The notes beneath the pieces are model-generated. The model was not told where the DNA came from. It worked only from the letters and a program-made list of their open reading frames with translations, and searched no databases. Both the position numbers and the translations under genes were made by a program. 64,000 nucleotides of DNA from Streptosporangiales bacterium (GTDB lineage Bacteria > Actinomycetota > Actinomycetes > Streptosporangiales > WHST01): contig WHTA01000001.1 in NCBI GenBank assembly GCA_009379825.1, positions 62,001 through 126,000 of the forward strand, in the 5' to 3' direction. Shown piece after piece: positions 51,284-59,291 of this stretch. The stretch's first letter is position 1; each line of letters opens with the position of its first letter.

Positions 51284-51717
51284 CACGAACTCCTCGTTGC
51301 CGCTGTGCGCGCGTACGTCTCAGCGAGCTGGTACACCGCCTCGGTGAGCCGGTTCGCCTCCATCACGTTCCCCTCGACCCTCAGGTCGGACGTCATCACG
51401 CCGAGTGTCGCCAGCTCGGGGTCATCGGCGAAGTACCGTTGTCCCGGGGTCACCAGGTCGGCGAACAGGCGGCGTCCCGCCACCAGCTCCGCCCACGCCT
51501 CGTCCGGCCCGGATACCTTGAACGTGTACCCGAGCGGCGGCATGAACGGCAGGTGGTCGATCACCTTGCCGCGGTAGACCTTCAGCCAGCACTGCCCGCC
51601 CGACGACTCCAGCAGCACACTGCCGTCGAACCAGCGCGTCTCGCGTTCGAACGCCTCGTTCTCGTTGAGCGAGGCAACCAGCGCCTCCGCTCCTGCTGTC
51701 GTGGTGAATGTCGCCAC
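51283..51717 (-). CDS. SCP2 sterol-binding-like protein
   Basis: 144 residues from GTG 51717, preceded by AAGGGAGGGAAAG; a longer start (51750) would overlap the ribosome site. QCWLKVYRGKVIDHLPFMPP and LGYTFKVSGPDEAWAELVAG, then TSDLRVEGNVMEANRLTEAV form the SCP2-like alpha/beta fold with a hydrophobic pocket. Such proteins bind lipids or acyl-CoA, or serve as small accessory proteins in degradation operons. It is coupled to the hydrolase and faces the tetR gene across the operator at 51766-51784. Confidence 0.7.
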   Translation of the reverse strand: MATFTTTAGAEALVASLNENEAFERETRWFDGSVLLESSGGQCWLKVYRGKVIDHLPFMPPLGYTFKVSGPDEAWAELVAGRRLFADLVTPGQRYFADDPELATLGVMTSDLRVEGNVMEANRLTEAVYQLAETYARTAATRSS

Positions 51718-51765
51718 GAGCTTTCCCTCCCTTGGGTGCTGTGGGACCAAGACTCGACCGCGAGC

Positions 51766-51784
51766 TTAATCTAATACAGATTAA
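51766..51784. promoter_or_regulatory. TetR operator beside its own gene (7-5-7 dyad)
   Basis: TTAATCT-AATAC-AGATTAA at 51766-51784 is a perfect inverted repeat in the divergent gap between the SCP2-like gene and tetR. Its core AATCT-N5-AGATT is the same as at 46529-46543. It is the likely autoregulatory operator of the TetR protein. Confidence 0.75.
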
Positions 51785-51834
51785 ATAGCAACGACTCGCC
51801 GGAATGCGACACCTTGCCGTCTAGGATCGCGAGC

Positions 51835-52494
51835 ATGGCCAAGAAGGGTGACCAGGGCGCCACCAAATCCGGGTACACGCGCGAACGAATCCTGGACGCC
51901 ACTGCGTCCGTGCTGTGCCAGAAGGGATACGCGGGCACGCGCCTGTCCGACGTCGCGGACGTCGCCGAGCTGCAGGCCCCCGCGCTGTACTACTACTTCG
52001 ACTCCCGCGACGAGCTGATCGAAGAGGTCGTCAGGCTCGGCCAGCAACGCGCCCAGCAACACGTCCGCGAGGCACTCGACGCCCTCCCCGCCGACACCCC
52101 TCCCCTCGACCGCCTCTGTGCCGCCGTCGAAGCGCACCTGCGTGTGGTGCTCGAACTGTCGGACTACACGATGGCGGCGATCCGCAACCTCGGCCAGCTC
52201 CCCGAGGGGATGCGGCGTCGGATGCTCGCCGAGCAGCGGCAGTACGGAAAGCTGTGGGAGGAGCTCGTCGCCGACGTCCACGCCGCTGGTATTGCCAATC
52301 CCGACGTCGACCTGCTCTCCGCGCGGATGCTCATCGTCGGCGCGCTGAACTGGGCACCGGAGTGGTGGAACCCTCGGCGCACCTCCGTAGACGACGTCGT
52401 CCACACGGCACGCACGCTGGTACGCCACGGGCTACGTGCCGACAAGCGATCGGCATCGAAGACCCGGACCCGCGGGGACAGGAGGACCACGTGA
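51835..52494 (+). CDS. TetR-family repressor of the catabolic insert
   Basis: 219 residues from ATG 51835. HTH region: TRERILDATASVLCQKGYAG, TRLSDVADVAELQAPALYYY and FDSRDELIEEVV. The C-terminal domain has WAPEWWNPRRTSVDDVVHTA, a pattern shared with KstR2/FadR-type TetR repressors that bind acyl-CoA ligands. The operator core shared with the BVMO2 promoter makes it the probable repressor of the monooxygenase-synthetase operon and of the SCP2-hydrolase pair. The inducer is likely a pathway acyl-CoA; that is inference. Confidence 0.88.
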   Translation: MAKKGDQGATKSGYTRERILDATASVLCQKGYAGTRLSDVADVAELQAPALYYYFDSRDELIEEVVRLGQQRAQQHVREALDALPADTPPLDRLCAAVEAHLRVVLELSDYTMAAIRNLGQLPEGMRRRMLAEQRQYGKLWEELVADVHAAGIANPDVDLLSARMLIVGALNWAPEWWNPRRTSVDDVVHTARTLVRHGLRADKRSASKTRTRGDRRTT

Positions 52495-52989
52495 GGCGAG
52501 GTCCACACCCGTTCCCGCGTGAGTCTGTCCGCACCGAAGGGGCGGGCAGGTCCAGATCGGCATGAGACCCAGGCCAGCCCACACCTCAGGATCTCCGCCG
52601 GCGCTGAGCGTTGCCGACGGCAATGCGGGTCCAGTGTCAGCGTTGGCCTGGGGTGCCGGGGAGGTCCACGCCAGCTTGGACGCCGGCAAATGCCCTATCG
52701 ACATGCCGCTGCCAGGCGTCGACGCTGGGTCGTCCTCGAGCATCCACTCGTCGGTTCCGATGCGGCTGGCGGCCGCACAGACCGCGACGGCAAGTACCGG
52801 CATTCGATCGGCGTCGGCGTCCAGGCCTGCCCGGCGGGCGAGGCACCGGGCCAACGCTGTCTCCCTGCCTCCGATGCGCCTGAGGTTCTCTCCGCGGAAG
52901 GTCGTGTCGGCGTTGACAATGCGCCGGACGCGGCGCACCTTCGTGGCCATCTCCTCATGTCGCTGCCGACTCTCCGAAGCGGCAGCCAC
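52495..52989. other. Degenerate stretch after tetR, no gene recognised
   Basis: About 500 bases with long frames on both strands but no motif I can place. Since the following sequence is the C-terminal half of an amidohydrolase gene, this could be its decayed N-terminal half. I could not find the HxH metal motif in any plus-strand frame. Confidence 0.35.
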
Positions 52990-53529
52990 GTCATCGAGCG
53001 CGCGCACGCGATCGGTACCGTCGGGATCTCCAACGCAGTGCAGGTGGGAGTGCACAGCGTCGAACATGGCAAACGGTGTCACGCGTGAGCTGGCGACCGG
53101 ATCGCCGAACTGGGCACCCTTCTTGTACCGACTCTCACCGTGCTGCCTGAGGCCGCCGCAACCGGCGGTGATCGGGGACCACGCTCATCGGAAGGCAGCG
53201 CGCTGGCAGGAGGAAACGCGGGTGAACCTGCCTGCGGCGATCGAGGCCGGTGTGCGCGTCGCGATGGGGACGGACGCCGGCCTCGCAGCCAGCACGGGCA
53301 GAACCTTCGCGAGCTCGCGCACCCCGTCGAGTTCGGCATGTCGCCGATGGCGACCATCGTGGCGGGCATACGCACTACCAGTGAGGTCTGTGGCTCGAGC
53401 GAGGTCCCAGGGACCCGATGGCCGATATCGGGCCTGCCCACCGAACCGGCGAATATCCCAGTGGTCGTCCAGGACGGCCGTATTGTCAAGAACACCGCTG
53501 ACGACTCGAAGGGTGGCGGACATGAGTAG
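52990..53529 (+). pseudogene. Imidazolonepropionase-like amidohydrolase, frameshifted
   Basis: Pieces in three frames follow the order of COG1228-type amidohydrolases. RAHAIGTVGISNAVQVGVHS with VEHG (metal His region) lies at about 53000-53070. HRKAARWQEETRVNLPAAIE, AGVRVAMGTDAGLA (the metal Asp) lies at 53190-53290. NLRELAHPVEFGMSPMATIV and VVVQDGRIVKNT lie in a third frame to TGA 53529. At least two frameshifts and an internal deletion are needed. The stop overlaps the next start. Confidence 0.6.
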
Positions 53530-54690
53530 GCGCGTGATCGTGGTGGGGGCGGGAATTGTCGGAGCCTCGGTGGCGGCCGAGCTGGGCGCCCGCATCCGCG
53601 GCGAGGTCACGGTCATCGAACAAGCCCCGGAAGGCGAGCTGCGTGGCTCGACCGGTCACGCCCCGGGATTCGTCGGCATCCTCAACGAAGCGTCCGTCCT
53701 CACCGAGCTGGCTCGAGACAGCGTCCGCGTCTACCGGGAGCTGCCCCGCGACGGCGCCGCCGGGTTCGACCTGGTGGGCGGGCTGGAAATCGCGCAGAGC
53801 CCTGCCGCCGCACAGAATCTCACCCAACGGGCGGACGCGGCGGCCGCAGCCGGCCTGCCGGCCCGCTGCTGGAGCCACGCGAGGCCGCACAGCTGGCGCC
53901 CCGCATGGTCGATCCCGCGTCGGTGACCGCTGCTTTGCATTTTCCCGCCGACGGGACAGCGCAGGCCGACGTCCTCACGTCCGAGCTCTGTGCTCGGGCC
54001 GCCTCGGTGGGCGTGCGGTTCCTCGCCGACACTCCGCTCACCGCGATCGACATCCGCGGCGACCGGATCGTCTCGGTCCGTGCAGGTGGCCAGACCCTGC
54101 CGGCCGACGACGTTGTGCTCGCCTGCGGGATCTGGGGTCCTGCTGTGGCCGAGCTCGCCGATCGCGCCAGTGGCCCACCCGTACGTCTACCGCACCCGTC
54201 ACACTGCTCCGTTTCCTCCCTCGCCCTTCGTCCGCTGGCCCGAGTATCACGTCTACGCGCGGGATCACGGCGACCGCGACGGCCTCGGAACGTATGACCA
54301 CACCCCTGGCCGATCACAGCTGTCGCTGATCACGCCGAACGGGACTGGCCCGGTGCCCTGTTCGACGAAGCCGTCGACAAGGCGATGCGACTGCTCCCCG
54401 ACGACCAACGCTGGCAGCCGGCTGAGCGCCTCAACGGCGTCTTCTCGATGACTCCGGATAACCTCCCGCTGCTCGGCACGCATGCCACACTGTCAGGGCT
54501 CTGGCTGGCCGAGGCGATCTGGGTCACGCACGCGGCGGGAGCCGCCGCAGTGCTCGTCGCGTTGATGGACGGACAGGACACCAACGAACAGATCAACCTC
54601 CTGGACCCCAACCGATTCGACGGCGAACCAGGAGACGACCTTCAACGCCGCGCCTTGGCCCGCTACCGCGACATCTATAGCAGCGCCTGA
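53522..54690 (+). pseudogene. DAO-family FAD oxidoreductase, several frameshifts
   Basis: ATG 53522 starts VIVVGAGIVGASVAAELGAR (FAD), then STGHAPGFVGILNEASVLTE and VGGLEIAQSP. The frame is lost near 53868. VDPASVTAALHFPADGTAQA and VVLACGIWGPAVAELADRAS continue in a second frame. YRTRHTAPFPPSPFVRWPEY is in a third, and SMTPDNLPLLGTHATLSGLW with WVTHAAGAAAV follows to TGA 54690. The order matches sarcosine/dimethylglycine dehydrogenase-type proteins. Three shifts in one gene argue for real decay. Confidence 0.75.
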
Positions 54691-55117
54691 CAGCACGACA
54701 CACGATCACCGGTCGCCGGCGGGTCGCCGCGGGTAGCAGCGAACCAGTCGGAATGCCGCACGATGGGGCCGCAGCTCGGCAGACCGGTAACCGGGGAGGT
54801 GTGAGCGATCACGACATTCCGTGCGACACGAGGTCGGGCGGACCTCCCATTGCGCCGGCGCCCTTTGCTTCCTGCAAGTCCGCGGAGCCACGTCGGCCTG
54901 CGCAGTCATGGACCGCTGTCATCAAGGAGCGGGCACATCATCCGCTGCCTCCGTCGACGGGTTCGAACACGCCTTGTAACTCTCGTCACGCACGTACGCA
55001 GGAACGCGACAGCGAAACAAATGTCATACCGGACGGCGGCCTAGGTCGGACGCTCGGTAGTGAGCAATGACGAACACGACATGGCCTGGGTAGGACACAG
55101 TGACTGCGGCCGAAATG
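54691..55117. other. Right end of the insert, no gene recognised
   Basis: 427 bases without a supportable gene, attachment-site repeat or transposase fragment. The last bases before the dnaE2 junction (GCGGCCGAAAT) resemble, as reverse complement, the first bases of the left end (TTTCGCTGC), a weak sign of terminal repeats. Confidence 0.4.
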
Positions 55118-56643
55118 GGGCTCGGCATGCTCAGCGCGTTGCACGACGCCTTCGACCTGCTGGCCGTCTACCACCAGGTCGCGTTCGAGCTGGAGAACGT
55201 GCCCGCCGAGGACCCGAAGGTGTACGAGATGCTGTGCGACGCCGACACGATCGGCGTGTTCCAGGTGGAGTCGAGGGCGCAGATGTCGGCGCTGCCGCGG
55301 CTGCGGCCGAAGGAGTTCTACGACCTGGTGGTGCAGGTCTCGCTCATCCGGCCTGGACCGATCCAGGGCGGTTCCGTACACCCGTACCTGCGCCGCAGGC
55401 ACGGCCGGGAGGAGAGCACCGCGCCGCATCCGCTGATGGAGCGGGCGTTGAAGCGTACCTACGGGGTGCCGCTGTTCCAGGAGCAGATGATGCAGATCGC
55501 CGTCGACTGTGCCGGGTTCACGGCCGCGGAGGCCGACCGGCTCAGGCAGGCGATGGGCTCCAAGCGGTCCAGGAGCGGATCGAGGCGCTGCGTGCGCGGC
55601 TGCTCGCCGGCATGCAGGCGAACGACGTCGACGAGCAGACGGCCGAGGACATCTACCACAAGCTGCACGGCTTCGCCGGGTTCGGTTTCCCCGAGTCGCA
55701 CGCGATGAGCTTCGCGCACCTGGTGTACGTCAGCGCCTACCTGAAGCGCTACTACCCCGCGGTGTTCACCGCTGCGTTGCTGCGCAACCAGCCGATGGGG
55801 TTCTACGGGCCGCACACCCTGGTCGGTGACGCGCGCAGGCACGGCGTCGTGGTCCGCGGTGTGGACGTCAACGCAAGCGCGGCCGAGGTGACGCTGGAGA
55901 AGGAGTACCACCCGCCGGAGTGCGCGCACCCGCACCAGCCGGTCGAGTCGCAGCCGGTGATCAGGATGGGGTTGGCCAGCGTCCGCAACCTGGGCAAGGA
56001 GCAGGCGAAGGTGGTCGCCGCCGGCCGGCCGTACGCGGACATGGAGGACCTGGCCAGGCGCACGCAGCTGTCCGTACCTGCGCTCGAGGCGCTCGCCGTA
56101 GCGGGTGCGTTCGGCTGTTTCGGGCTCACCCGCAGGGAGGCGCTGTGGGCGGCCGGCGGGCTTGCGGGTGTCGGGCCCGGGCAGCTCGCCGGCAGCACTC
56201 CCGGCCTGCCCGCGCCCGAGCTGCCTGCCATGACCCCGATCGAGGAGACCTTCGCCGACCTGTGGGCGACGGGCGCTTCGGCGACCAGCCACCCGATCCA
56301 GCACCTGCGCGCCGAACTGGCGGCACGGCGGGTCGTGCCGGCGGAGGCGTTGCCGCGGTTGGCCGACCGCGCACAGGTGCGCGTCGCCGGCGTCGTCACC
56401 CACCGGCAGCGACCGCCGACCGCGGGCGGCGTGGTGTTCCTGAGCCTGGAGGACGAGACCGGCCTGGTCAACGTGGTCTGCCCGCCCGGCACCTGGCAAC
56501 GGCACCGCAAGGTCGCCCTGGACGCGGCGGCCCTGATCGTCCACGGCCGCCTGGAACGCGGCGAAGGCACGACGAACCTGATAGCCCACCGCGTCGAGCG
56601 CCTACCCGTAGCCACCATCACCCACAGCCGCGACTTCCGCTGA
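55118..56643 (+). pseudogene. dnaE2: dnaE2 3' portion, with an additional frameshift
   Basis: The frame resumes with GLGMLSALHDAFDLLAVYHQ and runs through DADTIGVFQVESRAQMSALP, VSLIRPGPIQGGSVHPYLRR and QAMGSKRS, the fingers domain. Near 55570 one base is missing (TCCAGGAG for TCC-CAG-GAG). The rest (ERIEALRARLLAGMQANDVD, HGFAGFGFPESHAMSFAHLV, HhH region, OB-fold RPPTAGGVVFLSLEDETGLV, end HSRDFR) is in the next frame to TGA 56643. Joined to 34139-35901 it would give a DnaE2 of about 1095 residues. It lacks its own start signal. Confidence 0.92.
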
Positions 56644-56777
56644 GACCGCGCCCAAGGGTGGGGCCGGTCGTGGGTGTCTGTGTCCCGCGGCCGTCTCCCC
56701 CGCGGTCGTGGTTGCTGGTGGTCGGGCCCGGCGCCGGCGGCCTGCGGCCGTCTCCGCTCCTCCTGCGCGGCTGCGGG

Positions 56778-57338
56778 TCAGGAGGTGTTGCCGAGGTCGA
56801 CGGCCTCGGTGGTTGATGTTCCTGCAGTGCGGCCTGGGGCCTTGTGGTAGGTCCAGTACAGGTTGGTGTGCGTGATGACCTGGTCCGGCGGCGGTGCGCC
56901 CAGCTCCGTCAGGTCCTCGGTGGTGTGGGCGTCGCTGACCAAGGTCGCGTCGTAGCCGCGGACGAGCGCGCCGTGCAGGGTGGAGCGGATGCACTCGTCG
57001 GTCTGCGCGCCGACGACGACCAGGCGCCCGACGTCGAGACCTGCCAGCACGGTCTCGAGAGCGGTGTCCTCGAAGGAGTCGGCGTAGCTCTTGTCCACGT
57101 GCGGCTCGGCGTCGTCCGGTGTCAGCTCAGGGACGATGCGCCACTCGTCGCTGTTCTTGGCCAGCTGCTCGTCGGAGTGCTGGACCCAGACCACAGGCAC
57201 CTGCTCCTGCCGCGCCCTGCCGACCAGCTTCCCGATGTTCGCGACGACCGCGTCACGTCCGTGCGTGCCTGCGACGACGCCGTTCTGCACGTCGACGACG
57301 AGCAGCGCCGTGTTCGGCCTGTTCTCGAGTGTGCTCAT
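56778..57338 (-). CDS. Isochorismatase-family cysteine hydrolase
   Basis: 186 residues from ATG 57338, placed by GGAGGGAGGG. The catalytic triad is visible: Asp in ALLVVDVQNGVV, Lys in HVDKSYADSFEDT and Cys in GAQTDECIRSTLHGAL. Members hydrolyse isochorismate, nicotinamide or other amides. The closest simple reading is a generic amidase/isochorismatase-like hydrolase. It is transcribed alone and divergent from the symporter operon, with a gap of about 157 bases. Confidence 0.88.
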   Translation of the reverse strand: MSTLENRPNTALLVVDVQNGVVAGTHGRDAVVANIGKLVGRARQEQVPVVWVQHSDEQLAKNSDEWRIVPELTPDDAEPHVDKSYADSFEDTALETVLAGLDVGRLVVVGAQTDECIRSTLHGALVRGYDATLVSDAHTTEDLTELGAPPPDQVITHTNLYWTYHKAPGRTAGTSTTEAVDLGNTS

Positions 57339-57495
57339 GGCCCTCCCTCCGCTCCCACTCCCCCGATGCACTGTTCACCTACGGTAGGCCCCGCCGCTGA
57401 CAGCACACTGCGGCTGCAGTGGATCTTGACCGCCCTTCGTGGGCGTGTCACGGTTTACTTTGCGTGCGGCGCTCCCGATAAGGAGGACGACCGGC

Positions 57496-57801
57496 ATGAG
57501 CGGCAACGAGACCTTCGACGAGGATCCCCGGTACCGATTGTCCGCGAAGGGGGCCGCGCTGTTCGCGGTCGTCTACCTGGTGATCGGTGCGGTCAGCATG
57601 ACCCTCGGATTCACCCTCGGCCGGCCGGGTGCCGAGATCACGTACGTCCTGGGCTTCCCCTCGTGGGTGTTCTGGACGCTCATCGTCTGGCAGGTGGTGG
57701 TGGTCGGCATCATCTTCGTGCTGGTGCGGTTCACCCCTTACTTCCGCGACATCCCGCTGACCGAGTCCGGTGAGCCCGAGCCGGAGGACGAGGCCGCATG
57801 A
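57496..57801 (+). CDS. YhdT/DUF997-like small membrane partner of the symporter
   Basis: 101 residues from ATG 57496, with AAGGAGGACG just upstream. Two hydrophobic segments (LFAVVYLVIGAVSMTLGF and WVFWTLIVWQVVVVGIIFVL) are followed by FTPYFRDIPL and an acidic tail. It occupies the same place as YhdT before PanF in enterobacteria. The stop overlaps the symporter start (ATGA). It probably stabilises or assists the transporter. Confidence 0.75.
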   Translation: MSGNETFDEDPRYRLSAKGAALFAVVYLVIGAVSMTLGFTLGRPGAEITYVLGFPSWVFWTLIVWQVVVVGIIFVLVRFTPYFRDIPLTESGEPEPEDEAA

Positions 57802-59288
57802 CCGCGCTGCTCATCACCGGGATCCTGTACCTGGTGGTCCTGTTGGTCCTCGGCATCGTGGCCAGGAGGGCCACCAACCGGCAAGAGGCGACCACCGCCA
57901 GGGCGTACATGCTCGAGTACTACCTGGCCGGCCGGAAGCTCGGCTGGGTCGCCCTGCTGTTCACCACGGCTGCGACTTTCTACAGCGCAGGGACGTTCAT
58001 CGGCGCGCCAGGACTCGCGTTCGATGCCGGTTACGTGTGGCCGCTCGCCGTCGCGCCACAACACCTCGCCATGGCCATCCTGTTCCTGCTGACCGGCGCG
58101 AAGTTCGCGATCGTCGCGAGGAAGCTCGGGTTCATCACGCCGATGGACTTCTTCCGCGCCAGGTACCGCAGCACCCCCGTGGTGCTCATCGGCGGGCTGG
58201 CGACGGTGTTCTTCCTGATCGTCTACATCGCCCCGCAGTTCGTCGGCGGCGCACGCATCTTCGAGTCCGCGACCGGTCTGCCCTACACGACCACCCTGAT
58301 CGTCTTCCTCGTGGTGGTCTCTGCGTACACCATCTACGGCGGGTTCCGTGCGGTCGTCATGACCGACATCCTGCAGGGCGTGGCGATGACCGCCGGCGCC
58401 ATCGCGCTCTGGGCGTTCATCATCGCCAGGGTGGGCGACCTGGAACCGGTGCACCGCGACATCGCGCAGACCGACCCGGACTTGTTGCATCTGGGTACCG
58501 GCGCGTTCGCGATCGTCATCACCGGCTACGTCACGTTCTCGCTCTCCGGCGTCGCACAACCGCAGATCATGCTGCGGGCGATGGCCTACCGGACGTCGAA
58601 GGACATGTACCGCGCGGTCGTCGCCGGTGTCCTGGTGGTGACGCTGTTCTCGTCGACGTTCATGATCCTCGGCGTGATCGCCCGCGGGCTGTTCCCCGAC
58701 CTGGACACCCCGGACCAGGCGATACCGAACCTGATCCTCACCTACGTGCCGTCGGCGCTCGCCGGGCTGGTGCTGGCCGCGCCGCTCGCGGCGGTGATGT
58801 CCACCATCGACTCGATGCTGCTGCTGAACACGTCCGTGGTCGCCAAGGACATCTACGTCAACTACATCAACAAGAACGCGAGCATCAAGCAGGTGAAGGT
58901 CGTCTCGGTCGTCGCCGGCATCGTGATGACGCTGATCGTCCTGTGGCTCACGCTCGAACCGCCGGCCTTCCTCGAGACGCTGGTGATCTACGCGCTCGGC
59001 GGCCTCACCGCGACGTTCTGGGCGCCGCTGCTCTTCGGCCTCTACTGGAAGCGCGGCAACAAGTACGGCGCGCTCGCCTCCATGCTCGGCGGCATCCCCG
59101 TCTACGTGCTCCTCGACCGGCTGGTCGACACCGGGGACCTCGGCGCGGTCGTGATCGCGCTCCCGGTGGCGATCGTGCTGTACGTGGTGGTCTCGCTGCT
59201 GACACCACCGCCACCGCGCGAGGTGATCCAGGACTTCTGGGGCCGCCGGCCGGCCAGCGTCCCCGCGAGCGATGCGGCCGAGGGGTGA
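57798..59288 (+). CDS. Sodium:solute symporter, PanF-like
   Basis: 496 residues with about 13 predicted helices. SSS features are YYLAGRKLGWVALLFTTAAT, FYSAGTFIGAPGLAFDAGYV, YTIYGGFRAVVMTDILQGVA and LVLAAPLAAVMSTIDSMLLL (sodium-site Ser region). PanF carries pantothenate, but related proteins move proline, other amino acids or carboxylates. Because the next gene encodes a D-aminoacylase-like enzyme, the cargo may be an N-acyl amino acid or a similar amide. Confidence 0.9.
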   Translation: MTALLITGILYLVVLLVLGIVARRATNRQEATTARAYMLEYYLAGRKLGWVALLFTTAATFYSAGTFIGAPGLAFDAGYVWPLAVAPQHLAMAILFLLTGAKFAIVARKLGFITPMDFFRARYRSTPVVLIGGLATVFFLIVYIAPQFVGGARIFESATGLPYTTTLIVFLVVVSAYTIYGGFRAVVMTDILQGVAMTAGAIALWAFIIARVGDLEPVHRDIAQTDPDLLHLGTGAFAIVITGYVTFSLSGVAQPQIMLRAMAYRTSKDMYRAVVAGVLVVTLFSSTFMILGVIARGLFPDLDTPDQAIPNLILTYVPSALAGLVLAAPLAAVMSTIDSMLLLNTSVVAKDIYVNYINKNASIKQVKVVSVVAGIVMTLIVLWLTLEPPAFLETLVIYALGGLTATFWAPLLFGLYWKRGNKYGALASMLGGIPVYVLLDRLVDTGDLGAVVIALPVAIVLYVVVSLLTPPPPREVIQDFWGRRPASVPASDAAEG

Positions 59289-59291
59289 TGC

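Larger units (their letters stand above)
35902..55122. mobile_element. 19.2-kb catabolic insert inside dnaE2
   Basis: dnaE2 breaks at GGGCT 35897-35901 and resumes at GGGCT 55118-55122. Joining the sides with one GGGCT reads FDLLGLGMLS without a frame change, so the insertion is precise to the base. Contents: a second dnaE2 tail, ketone-oxidation genes and several decayed genes. No integrase or transposase was recognised. Reading inward, both ends begin with similar words (TTTCGCTGC on the left, CATTTCGGCCGC on the right), a weak hint of terminal repeats. GGGCT may be a 5-bp target duplication or chance microhomology. Confidence 0.85.

Noticed and set aside
52432-53082. A 216-codon minus-strand gene
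   Set aside because: No recognisable motif, and it is antisense to fragments of the amidohydrolase and the end of tetR.
54691-55117. Integrase, transposase or tRNA attachment site at the right end of the insert
   Set aside because: No reading frame with recombinase motifs and no tRNA-like fold could be found; the similarity of the two insert ends is too weak to call terminal repeats.
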